Assembly: GCA_945952575.1 (NCBI GenBank)
Contig: CAMFIY010000108.1
Span: 1 to 8,633, forward strand
Length of the DNA: 8,633 nucleotides
Direction: 5' to 3'
DNA from: an uncultured Leucobacter sp.
GTDB taxonomy: Bacteria; Actinomycetota; Actinomycetes; Actinomycetales; Microbacteriaceae
Below are positions 1-5,908 of the stretch, piece by piece. The stretch's first letter is position 1; every line of letters begins with the position of its first letter. A program made the translations under genes and the position numbers. Below the pieces are notes generated by a model, which worked only from the letters and a program-made list of their open reading frames with translations, ran no database searches and had not been told where the DNA came from.

Positions 1-288
1 GAGCGTGTGCGTGACCTTGCCCAGCTGCTCGGCGGCCGCCGCGACCACGGCGTCGTCGGTGTGGCCGATCGTGGTGACGCCGATGCCGCCGCAGACGTCC
101 ACGATCTGGTTGCCGTCGACGTCGACGAGGATCGAGCCGTGCGCCCGCTCGACGTAGATCGGCAGCACGCTGTGCACCCCGGGGGGCACGACCGCCTGAC
201 GGCGCGCGTGCAGCTCTCGGCTTCTCGGGCCGGGGATCGAGGTGACGACGCGGGCTTCCTGGGTGATCTGATCTTCGGCGACACTCAT
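1..288 (-). CDS. gabT: 4-aminobutyrate (GABA) aminotransferase, N-terminal 96 residues, cut by window edge
   Basis: This is probably a class III PLP-dependent aminotransferase that moves the amino group of GABA to 2-oxoglutarate, giving succinic semialdehyde and glutamate in the cytoplasm. Only the N-terminal segment is present, so the PLP-binding lysine lies outside the window. The sequence shows the GabT-like opening PGPRSRELHARR (residues 19-30), the segment PPGVHSVLPIYVERAHG, and DVCGGIGVTTIGH (64-76), which matches the start of the fold in GabT-type transaminases. The ATG at 288 is chosen because it lies exactly 7 bases after TAGGCT (301-296) with no Shine-Dalgarno, which suggests a leaderless transcript. 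It lies 28 bases downstream of the YdeI-like gene on the same strand but seems to have its own promoter. Another class III transaminase (ornithine- or diamine-type) cannot be excluded from the N-terminus alone. Confidence 0.8.
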   Translation of the reverse strand, partial: MSVAEDQITQEARVVTSIPGPRSRELHARRQAVVPPGVHSVLPIYVERAHGSILVDVDGNQIVDVCGGIGVTTIGHTDDAVVAAAAEQLGKVTHTL

Positions 289-301
289 GCGGCCAAGCCT
301 A
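289..301 (-). promoter_or_regulatory. Predicted leaderless promoter of gabT (-10 TAGGCT)
   Basis: Read on the minus strand, TAGGCT (301-296) is followed by exactly 7 bases and then the gabT ATG at 288. This would place the transcription start on the A of the start codon. No convincing -35 is visible 17-18 bases upstream, where the sequence falls in the 3' end of the YdeI-like gene. The same geometry occurs at metG, ispE and lacI, which raises confidence in this site. Confidence 0.5.
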
Positions 302-316
302 CTCCGCGCGCCGACC

Positions 317-889
317 TCACTCCTCGAGCGCGGCGAGAATTCTGGCGAGTCGGTTGCGGCGGACGGTCGCGCTGGTCGCCGTCATGAGGCGGTGCAGCAC
401 GGAGTAGCGGCCGGAGCCGTCGAGTGCGGCGAACGCGGCGGCTGCCGTGGTCGAGGCCTCCAGCGCGGCGGCGAGATCGGCGGGTACCTCGGCGGTCGCC
501 GCCCCGGCGTAGGCGCGGTCCCATCGGCCGTCGGCGCGAGCACGCTCGATCTCGGCCAGGCCGCGATCCCGCATCCGCCCCTCGGCGATCAGTCGTTCCA
601 CGATGCCGATGTTGCGCTGCGACCAGAGCGAGGCCTTCCGCCGCGGAGTGAAGCGCTGCTTGAACACGGCCGCGTCGATGCCGCCCTTCTGCCCGTCGAT
701 CCACCCGCTGCAGAGCGCCTCATCGAGCGCCTCCGCATAGCCGAGGGAGGTCGGCTCGACGGTGCCCTTCTTCGCGAGCACCAGCCATACCCCGTCGGAC
801 TCGTGCTCGTTCGCATCGAGCCAGGCCCGCCATGCCGCGACGTCGGCGACGGTGAGCAGGGGCGGCGGATCCGCGGGAGGAGTGGTCAT
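317..889 (-). CDS. YdeI/OmpD-associated (OmdA-like) family protein
   Basis: This is a 190-residue soluble protein of the YdeI / OmpD-associated (OmdA) family, sometimes annotated as 'bacteriocin-protection'. Its biochemical role is not established. Family hallmarks are visible: an N-terminal WRAWLDANEHESDGVWLVLAKKG block (residues 20-42), LGYAEALDEALCSGWIDGQ (49-67), QRFTPRRKASLWSQRN (78-93), a charged helix to about 124, and a C-terminal helical region (about 130-190) ending in RRNRLARILAALEE. No signal peptide or membrane segment is seen. The ATG at 889 is the only plausible start. It has no Shine-Dalgarno, and a TACGAT hexamer lies 5 bases upstream. The gene is divergent from the OsmC-family gene and may read into gabT, with 28 bases between them, although gabT has a predicted promoter of its own. 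Family assignment is fairly sure; function is unknown. Confidence 0.85.
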   Translation of the reverse strand: MTTPPADPPPLLTVADVAAWRAWLDANEHESDGVWLVLAKKGTVEPTSLGYAEALDEALCSGWIDGQKGGIDAAVFKQRFTPRRKASLWSQRNIGIVERLIAEGRMRDRGLAEIERARADGRWDRAYAGAATAEVPADLAAALEASTTAAAAFAALDGSGRYSVLHRLMTATSATVRRNRLARILAALEE

Positions 890-900
890 GCTTCATCGTA
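890..900 (-). promoter_or_regulatory. Possible -10 box of the YdeI-like gene (TACGAT)
   Basis: On the minus strand TACGAT (900-895) is followed by 5 bases (GAAGC) and then the ATG at 889. This spacing is two bases shorter than at the other predicted leaderless starts, and no -35 box stands out, so the site is tentative. The absence of a Shine-Dalgarno upstream of this ATG agrees with a leaderless or near-leaderless transcript. Confidence 0.3.
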
Positions 901-950
901 GGCTGGATCCCGAAGCGTTTGCGCGGCGGACGGCGGCGGGCGAACCCGAT

Positions 951-960
951 GAGGACGGAG
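951..960 (+). promoter_or_regulatory. Ribosome binding site deciding the osmC-family start
   Basis: GAGGACGGAG lies upstream of the ATG at 970. Its GGAG (957-960) is 9 bases before that ATG. The in-frame ATGs at 919 and 949 lack such a site and would add a basic N-terminus unlike the family. The rest of the 80-base divergent region 890-969 holds no promoter for the plus strand that I can defend. Confidence 0.6.
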
Positions 961-969
961 ATCGGCATC

Positions 970-1443
970 ATGAACGGCGCGCACGAGTACACGGTCGGCA
1001 TCGAGTGGTCGGGCAACCGCGGATCCGGGACCAGCGGCTACCGCGACTACGGGCGGCAGCTCGTCGTCCGCGCCGCCGGCAAGTCGCACGAGATCGACGG
1101 GTCGGCCGACAAGACCTTCCACGGCGACGCCGAGCGCTGGAACCCCGAGGACCTGCTGGTCGCCGCGCTCGCCCAGTGCCACATGCTCTCCTACCTGCAC
1201 ATGGCCGTGCGCGCCGGAGTCGTCGTGACCGCCTACACCGACGAGGCCGTGGGCACGATGACCCAGGAGGGAATGGGCGGGCGATTCACGGAAGTCGTGC
1301 TGCGGCCCGTCGTGACGGTCGCGGACGCGACGATGGTGGATTCCGCGCGGGCGGCGCACGCCGACGCCTACGCGAACTGCTTCATCGCGAGCTCGGTCAA
1401 CTTCCCGGTGCGCCACGAGCCGACGATTCGCGTCGCCGAGTAA
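970..1443 (+). CDS. OsmC family protein (probable thiol peroxidase-like protein)
   Basis: This 157-residue protein belongs to the OsmC/Ohr superfamily. Members are usually cytoplasmic homodimers that reduce organic hydroperoxides with two conserved cysteines. The N-terminal strand region HEYTVGIEWSGNRGSGTSGYRDY (5-27) precedes WNPEDLLVAALAQCHMLSYL (57-76) with the first conserved Cys at 70. The second Cys is at 137 in ANCFIASSVNFPV. Both expected cysteines are therefore present at typical spacing. The proteins usually called OsmC or Ohr differ in detail, and this one resembles the broader 'OsmC family peroxiredoxin' group, so no gene symbol is given. The start at 970 is chosen for its Shine-Dalgarno. 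The gene diverges from the YdeI-like gene and is followed after 41 bases by metG, which has its own predicted promoter. Peroxide reduction is inferred from the family. Confidence 0.88.
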   Translation: MNGAHEYTVGIEWSGNRGSGTSGYRDYGRQLVVRAAGKSHEIDGSADKTFHGDAERWNPEDLLVAALAQCHMLSYLHMAVRAGVVVTAYTDEAVGTMTQEGMGGRFTEVVLRPVVTVADATMVDSARAAHADAYANCFIASSVNFPVRHEPTIRVAE

Positions 1444-1450
1444 CACGGCC

Positions 1451-1477
1451 GGGCATGTCGCCGGTGCCCAATAGAAT
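1451..1477 (+). promoter_or_regulatory. Predicted leaderless promoter of metG (-10 TAGAAT) with adjacent inverted repeat
   Basis: TAGAAT (1472-1477) is followed by 7 bases and the metG ATG at 1485, so the transcript probably begins at the start codon. No Shine-Dalgarno precedes this ATG. Just upstream is a 5-bp inverted repeat, GGGCA (1451-1455) and TGCCC (1465-1469), with a 9-base loop. It occupies the -35 region, and no -35 consensus is recognisable. The repeat could be a weak terminator hairpin for the OsmC-family gene, a regulator site, or chance. Confidence 0.55.
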
Positions 1478-1484
1478 TGACCGC

Positions 1485-3092
1485 ATGCCCGAACCCAGCA
1501 AGTTCTTCCTCACCACCCCGATCTTCTACGTGAACGACGCCCCGCATATCGGGCATGCGTACACCGAGGTGGCGGCAGACGTGCTCGCGCGGTGGCATCG
1601 CCAGGCCGGCGACGACACCTGGTTCCTGACCGGCACCGACGAGCACGGTCAGAAGATCCTGCGCACCGCCACGGCGAACGGCGTGGCGCCGAAGGAATGG
1701 GCGGACCGACTGGTCGAATCGGCGTGGAAGCCGCTGCTCGACACCATCGACATCTCGAACGACGACTTCATCCGCACCACCGACGCGCGCCACGAAGCGG
1801 GCGTCGCGAAGTTCCTGCAGAAGCTCTATGACGAAGGGCACGTCTACGCGGGTGAGTTCGAGGCGCTCTACTGCGTCGGCTGCGAGGAGTTCAAGCCGAA
1901 GAGCGAGATCGTGGACGGCACGGGTGCGTTCGCCGGCGAGAAGGTCTGCGCGATCCACTCGAAGCCGTTGGAGCTGCTGCAGGAGAAGAACTACTTCTTC
2001 AAGATGAGCGCGTTCCAGGACCGTCTCCTGGCGCTCTTCGAGGAGCGCCCCGACTTCGTGCAACCGGCGAGCGCGCGCAACGAGGTCATCGCATTCGTGC
2101 AGCAGGGGCTGGAGGATCTCTCGATCTCGCGCACCTCCTTCGACTGGGGCATCCCGATTCCGTGGGACTCCTCCCACGTCACCTACGTCTGGTTCGACGC
2201 GCTGCTCAACTACGTGACGGCGATCGGCTACGGCAGCGATGATCCGGAGGCCGCGGCCCGATTCGCCCGCCGCTGGCCCGGCAACCACCTGGTCGGCAAG
2301 GACATCCTGCGCTTCCACGCGGTGATCTGGCCGGCGATGCTGATGGCGGCAGGGCTCGAGGTGCCGGAGCACGTCTTCGCCCACGGCTGGCTGCTGGTCG
2401 GCGGCGAGAAGATGTCGAAGTCGAAGCTCACCGGCATCGCGCCGAACGAGATCACCGACACCTTCGGCTCCGACGCGTTCCGCTACTACTTCATGCGCGC
2501 CATCTCCTTCGGGCACGACGGCTCGTTCAGCTGGGAGGATCTGGCCGCGCGCTACCAGGCGGAGCTCGCCAACGGTTTCGGCAACCTCGCCAGCCGAGTG
2601 CTGGCGATGAACGCCAAGTACTTCGACGGCGTGATGCCGGAAGGCGCGCACGATCCGACTCCGAGTCCTTCAGACGCGTCGATTTCCGAGCTCGCTCAGC
2701 GGGTGGCCGTCGCCGCCGACGAGCGGATCGGCGCGTTCGCGATCCATGAGGCGATCGCCGAGATCTGGCAGCTCGTCGACGCGCTGAACGGCTACATCAC
2801 CGAGCAGGAGCCGTGGGTGCTCGCCAAGGATCCCGCGAAGCGCGAGCGGCTCGGCGCAGTGCTCGCGACCGCCACCGAGGGACTGCGCGCGCTCGCGGAG
2901 CTGCTGCACCCGGTGATCCCGCTCGCGACAGCGAAGCTCTGGGCGGCGCTCGGCGCCGAGGGTGCGCTCGGCGCGCTCGGATCGCGATCCATCCGTGCGG
3001 CCGGGGAGTGGGGCCGCCTGCCCGCCGGCACTCCGCAGCACCCGCTCGAGGTGCTGTTCCCGCGGATCGAGATGGAGGCGGCTGCCAAGTGA
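1485..3092 (+). CDS. metG: Methionyl-tRNA synthetase
   Basis: This class I aminoacyl-tRNA synthetase charges tRNA(Met) with methionine in the cytoplasm, using ATP. It is 535 residues long. Catalytic signatures are intact: HIGH at 21-24 within FYVNDAPHIGHAYTEVAAD, and KMSKS at 309-313. The connective-peptide insertion carries Cys130-x2-Cys133 (YCVGCEEF) and Cys155-x2-His158 (CAIH), a plausible zinc site as in other MetRS. FDWGIPIPWDSSHVTYVWFDAL marks the Rossmann fold, and the C-terminal half is the anticodon-binding helical bundle. There is no C-terminal tRNA-binding (EMAP/Trbp111-like) domain, as in many actinobacterial MetRS. The ATG at 1485 is chosen because the leaderless -10 box sits 7 bases before it. 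Open reading upstream to 762 is antisense or out of frame with the neighbouring genes. The last codon and stop overlap the tatD start by four bases. Confidence 0.98.
   Translation: MPEPSKFFLTTPIFYVNDAPHIGHAYTEVAADVLARWHRQAGDDTWFLTGTDEHGQKILRTATANGVAPKEWADRLVESAWKPLLDTIDISNDDFIRTTDARHEAGVAKFLQKLYDEGHVYAGEFEALYCVGCEEFKPKSEIVDGTGAFAGEKVCAIHSKPLELLQEKNYFFKMSAFQDRLLALFEERPDFVQPASARNEVIAFVQQGLEDLSISRTSFDWGIPIPWDSSHVTYVWFDALLNYVTAIGYGSDDPEAAARFARRWPGNHLVGKDILRFHAVIWPAMLMAAGLEVPEHVFAHGWLLVGGEKMSKSKLTGIAPNEITDTFGSDAFRYYFMRAISFGHDGSFSWEDLAARYQAELANGFGNLASRVLAMNAKYFDGVMPEGAHDPTPSPSDASISELAQRVAVAADERIGAFAIHEAIAEIWQLVDALNGYITEQEPWVLAKDPAKRERLGAVLATATEGLRALAELLHPVIPLATAKLWAALGAEGALGALGSRSIRAAGEWGRLPAGTPQHPLEVLFPRIEMEAAAK
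3074..3092 (+). promoter_or_regulatory. tatD ribosome binding site and GTGA stop/start overlap with metG
   Basis: GGAGG (3074-3078) is 10 bases before GTG (3089-3091). The GTG shares bases with the metG stop TGA (3090-3092). This four-base GTGA overlap, plus a strong Shine-Dalgarno inside the end of metG, indicates translational coupling and fixes the tatD start. Confidence 0.75.
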
Positions 3093-4018
3093 GCGCCGAA
3101 CCCGAGGCCGGAGCCCCGGCTCCCGGCTTGCGCAAGCGCTCATCGAGCGGCCCGGAGACCGGCGGGCAGACGCGTGATCTCACGAGGCCGCCCGCACCCG
3201 AGCCGCTGCCGATCCCGGTCTACGACAATCACACGCACCTCGAGTTCGAGGACGGGCTCGAGGTGCTGGATCCGCTCGACTCGCTCGCGCGAGCCGAGGC
3301 GGTGGGCGTCCGCGGCGTCGTCCAGGTCGGCACCGATCTCGAGACGAGTCGCTGGGGCGCCCAGATGGCCGCGAGCGATCCGCGCGTGCTCGCCGCCGTC
3401 GCGCTGCATCCGAACGAGGCGCCCCGACTGGCCGAGCGCGGCCTGCTCTGCGAGCATCTCTCCGAGATCTCCCGCCTGGCCGCACAGCCCCGAGTGCGCG
3501 CCGTCGGCGAGACCGGCCTCGACTTCTTCCGCACCGGGGAGGATGGGCGCGAGGCGCAGCTCGAGTCCTTCGAGGCGCACATCGAGATCGCCAAGGCCAA
3601 CCGGATCGCTCTGCAGATCCACGACCGCGATGCGCACGACGCGGTCGTGGCGACGCTCCTGCGGGTCGGAGCGCCTGAGCGGACCGTGTTCCACTGCTTC
3701 TCCGGCGACGCGGATCTTGCCCGCGTCTGCGCCGAACACGGCTGGTTCCTCTCCTTCGCCGGCACGATGACGTTCAAGAACGCGCCTGCGCTGCGCGAAG
3801 CGCTCGCCGTCGCGGACCCGAGCCGCGTCCTGGTCGAGACCGACGCTCCGTTCCTCACGCCGGAGCCGTTCCGCGGCCGGCCGAACGCCCCCTACCTGAT
3901 GCCGCACACCGTCCGTCGGATGGCCGAAGCGCTGGAGGAGCCGCTCGACGAGCTCTGCGCGCGCCTCGCGGCGAACACGGAGCGGGTCTACGGATCCTGG
4001 GCGGACGACGATGAGTGA
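3089..4018 (+). CDS. tatD: TatD-family metal-dependent hydrolase (putative deoxyribonuclease)
   Basis: This is a 309-residue TIM-barrel amidohydrolase-superfamily protein of the TatD/YcfH family. Characterised members are divalent-metal-dependent 3'-5' DNases implicated in DNA repair and turnover. All expected metal ligands can be seen: His48-x-His50 (DNHTHLE), Glu141 (VGETGLDF), His178 (QIHDRD), His202 (FHCFSG) and Asp252 (VETDAPFL). About 44 residues precede the barrel. They are rich in Pro, Gly and charged residues, have no signal sequence, and make the protein longer than the roughly 260 residues typical of the family. The GTG at 3089 is supported by a strong Shine-Dalgarno and the GTGA overlap with metG. 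The 3' end overlaps rsmA by eight bases. In many actinobacteria tatD sits between metG and an rpf/ksgA pair; here it runs straight into rsmA. The substrate is inferred from the family only. Confidence 0.93.
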   Translation: MSAEPEAGAPAPGLRKRSSSGPETGGQTRDLTRPPAPEPLPIPVYDNHTHLEFEDGLEVLDPLDSLARAEAVGVRGVVQVGTDLETSRWGAQMAASDPRVLAAVALHPNEAPRLAERGLLCEHLSEISRLAAQPRVRAVGETGLDFFRTGEDGREAQLESFEAHIEIAKANRIALQIHDRDAHDAVVATLLRVGAPERTVFHCFSGDADLARVCAEHGWFLSFAGTMTFKNAPALREALAVADPSRVLVETDAPFLTPEPFRGRPNAPYLMPHTVRRMAEALEEPLDELCARLAANTERVYGSWADDDE

Positions 4019-4910
4019 ATCCGATCCCGTCGGGGGCGCGGCCGCCGCGAACCTGCTCGGTCCGATCGAGGTGCGCGAGCTCGCCGAGCGCCTCGGCGTC
4101 TCGCCGACCAAGAAGCTCGGCCAGAACTTCGTGATCGACCCGAACACCGTGCGCAAGATCGTTCGTCTCGCCGGCGTCGAAGCCGGGGATCGGGCGGTCG
4201 AGGTCGGGCCGGGGCTCGGATCCTTGACCCTCGGCATCCTCGAGACTGGCGCAGACGTGATGGCCGTGGAGATCGACCATCGGCTCGCCGCAGAACTGCC
4301 CTCGACGGTTCGGGCCATGCAGCCCTCTGCGGCGGATCGCCTGCGAGTGATCCGGAGCGACGCCCTCGATGTGACGGCCGAGCAGCTGCGCGACCACGCC
4401 GGCGAGCTGCCCGAGATCTTGGTCGCCAATCTGCCGTACAACGTGTCGGTCCCGATCCTGATGCACCTCCTGGAATCGATCCCCGAGCTGCGCGGCGGAC
4501 TGGTGATGGTGCAGGCCGAGGTCGGGCACCGGATCGCGGCGGCGCCGGGGAGCAAGGAGTACGGAGCCCCCAGCGCCAAGGCCGCTTGGTACGGGGACTG
4601 GCGGATCGCGGGCACGGTGAGCCGGCGGATCTTCTGGCCCGTGCCCGGCGTCGATTCCGTGCTCGTCGGGTACGCCCGGCGCGCTGAGCCGCTCGGTGAC
4701 GAGGCGGAGCGATCCCTGAGCTTCGACCTGATCAACGCCGCCTTCGCGCAGCGACGGAAGATGCTGCGCCAGTCGCTGCAGCCGGTGCTCGGCGATCTCG
4801 ACAGCGTCGTCGACACGCTGGAAGTCGCGGGGGTCGATCCGACGGTGCGCGCCGAGCAGCTCGGAGTGGAGGCGTTCCTCGCCGTCGCTCGCGCGCATGT
4901 GACACGCTGA
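4011..4910 (+). CDS. rsmA: 16S rRNA (adenine1518-N6/adenine1519-N6)-dimethyltransferase
   Basis: This enzyme (also called KsgA) uses S-adenosylmethionine to dimethylate the two adjacent adenosines of the helix 45 loop in 16S rRNA, a late step in small-subunit assembly. Loss of the enzyme in other bacteria gives kasugamycin resistance. The 299-residue protein carries the family signature LGQNFVIDP (36-44), the SAM-binding motif EVGPGLGSLT (64-73), and the catalytic NLPY motif at 140-143. It also has the C-terminal QRRKMLRQSL stretch that contacts rRNA. The ATG at 4011 overlaps the tatD stop (ATGAGTGA). Only a weak G-rich Shine-Dalgarno is seen (around 4000-4005), so translation is probably coupled to tatD. 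A strong hairpin begins at the last base of its stop codon. Confidence 0.97.
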   Translation: MSESDPVGGAAAANLLGPIEVRELAERLGVSPTKKLGQNFVIDPNTVRKIVRLAGVEAGDRAVEVGPGLGSLTLGILETGADVMAVEIDHRLAAELPSTVRAMQPSAADRLRVIRSDALDVTAEQLRDHAGELPEILVANLPYNVSVPILMHLLESIPELRGGLVMVQAEVGHRIAAAPGSKEYGAPSAKAAWYGDWRIAGTVSRRIFWPVPGVDSVLVGYARRAEPLGDEAERSLSFDLINAAFAQRRKMLRQSLQPVLGDLDSVVDTLEVAGVDPTVRAEQLGVEAFLAVARAHVTR

Positions 4911-4934
4911 GTGGCGGTCGGCAGACCCGCCACT
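4910..4934 (+). terminator. Perfect 8-bp hairpin between rsmA and the ispE -10 box (terminator or regulator site)
   Basis: AGTGGCGG (4910-4917) pairs perfectly with CCGCCACT (4927-4934) around a 9-base loop. The stem can extend inside by TC/GA pairs (4918-4919 with 4924-4925) past one bulged base, leaving a GGCA loop. It starts in the rsmA stop codon and ends one base before the ispE -10 hexamer. There is no T-run after it, so intrinsic termination would be of the U-poor kind proposed in actinobacteria. It covers the position of the ispE -35 box, so a DNA-binding role is an alternative. Confidence 0.5.
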
Positions 4935-4935
4935 G

Positions 4936-4948
4936 TAGCGTTGAGGGC
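4936..4948 (+). promoter_or_regulatory. Predicted leaderless promoter of ispE (-10 TAGCGT)
   Basis: TAGCGT (4936-4941) is followed by 7 bases and the ispE ATG at 4949. A GAGG is present at 4943-4946 but is too close to the ATG to act as a Shine-Dalgarno. No -35 consensus is visible because the region is taken up by the inverted repeat. The spacing is identical to that at gabT, metG and lacI. Confidence 0.5.
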
Positions 4949-5899
4949 ATGGCTTCGACTCGTGCCCAGCGATCGGTGACGGTCCGGGCTCCGGGCAAGA
5001 TCAACCTCTTCTTCCGCGTCGGCGCGCGGCAGCCGGACGGCTACCACGAGGTCGCCTCGCTCTATCAGGCGCTCTCGCTCTACGAGGAAGTGACGGCGAC
5101 CGAGACCGCGAGCGGCGCCGGAGCGGTCTCGCTCGCGTTCACCGGACCGATCGACTCCTCCGGACTCCCGCTCGACGGCAGGAATCTCTGCGTGCGCGCC
5201 GCGGCGCTGCTCGCCGAGGAGACCGGGCACCGCGGCGGCGTCGTGCTGACGGTGCACAAGCGGGTGCCGATCGCCGGGGGCATGGGCGGAGGATCCGCAG
5301 ACGCTGCGGCGACGCTGCTGGCCTGCGACGAGCTCTGGGGGACCGGCCTCGGCCGCTCCGGGCTGCTGCCGCTCGCCGCTCGGCTGGGCGCCGATGTCCC
5401 GTTCGCGCTCGAGGGCGGCACCGCGGTCGGGACGGGGCGCGGGGATCAGCTCAGCCAGGCGCTCGCGAAGGGCGAATTCCACTGGGTGCTCGCGCTCTCG
5501 GAGGGCGGGCTCTCCACGCCGGAGGTGTACGCGGAACTGGACCGGCATCGAGTGCGGCATGCGAGTGATCTGCCGGAGACCTGCGAGAACGTCGCGGTCG
5601 ACGCTGCGGCGCTGCAGGCGGTGCGTGCGGGCGATCGCGAGGCGCTGGCCGAGGCGATGCACAACGACCTTCAGGCCGCGGCGTTGAAGCTGATGCCCGG
5701 GCTGGCCGGGGTGCTCGAGATGGGGGAGTCGCACGGAGCCCTCGCCGGCATCGTCTCCGGATCAGGCCCGACCTGCGCGTTCCTCGTGCCGAATGCGCTG
5801 GCCTCGGCCGAGCTGCAGAGCGCGTTCTCGCGAGCGGGCATCCAGGCGATCTCCGCGACCGGGCCGGCGCACGGCAGCCGCGTGGTCGGACCGAGCTGA
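4949..5899 (+). CDS. ispE: 4-diphosphocytidyl-2-C-methyl-D-erythritol kinase
   Basis: IspE is a GHMP-family kinase. It phosphorylates the 2-hydroxyl of CDP-methylerythritol with ATP, the fourth step of the MEP route to isopentenyl diphosphate. The 316-residue protein has APGKINLFF (14-22, including catalytic-region Lys17), PDGYHEV (29-35), the glycine-rich ATP loop PIAGGMGGGSADAA (107-120), and the catalytic aspartate Asp149 in GADVPFAL. The C-terminal GHMP motif SGSGPT is at 270-275. It is slightly longer than E. coli IspE. The ATG at 4949 fits the leaderless promoter. ispE follows rsmA after 38 bases, as in many actinobacteria, but the hairpin and new promoter suggest it can be transcribed separately. 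It ends 4 bases from the convergent lacI-type gene. Confidence 0.97.
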   Translation: MASTRAQRSVTVRAPGKINLFFRVGARQPDGYHEVASLYQALSLYEEVTATETASGAGAVSLAFTGPIDSSGLPLDGRNLCVRAAALLAEETGHRGGVVLTVHKRVPIAGGMGGGSADAAATLLACDELWGTGLGRSGLLPLAARLGADVPFALEGGTAVGTGRGDQLSQALAKGEFHWVLALSEGGLSTPEVYAELDRHRVRHASDLPETCENVAVDAAALQAVRAGDREALAEAMHNDLQAAALKLMPGLAGVLEMGESHGALAGIVSGSGPTCAFLVPNALASAELQSAFSRAGIQAISATGPAHGSRVVGPS

Positions 5900-5908
5900 C
5901 CGCTCAGC
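5895..5908. other. Small palindrome spanning both stop codons of the convergent ispE/lacI pair
   Basis: GCTGA (5895-5899), a 4-base gap CCGC, and TCAGC (5904-5908) form a perfect 5-bp inverted repeat in which each arm contains the TGA stop of one gene. There is no T-run and the stem is short. A bidirectional terminator is possible but weakly supported. No other terminator candidate fits in the 4-base intergenic gap. Confidence 0.25.

Noticed and set aside
762..1484. An N-terminal extension of metG back to 762
   Set aside because: It would run through the YdeI-like and OsmC-family genes in other frames, and residues before 1485 are Arg-rich and unlike MetRS. The leaderless promoter supports 1485.
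1368..2651. A 427-codon minus-strand open frame opposite metG
   Set aside because: It is the shadow of metG, whose HIGH, KMSKS and zinc motifs are intact. The antisense product shows no known fold.
3140..5734. A very long minus-strand open frame (864 codons) opposite tatD, rsmA and ispE
   Set aside because: It lies antisense to three genes with intact catalytic motifs, is Arg/Ala-rich without recognisable domains, and is expected from G+C-rich codon use, where the opposite strand seldom meets stops.
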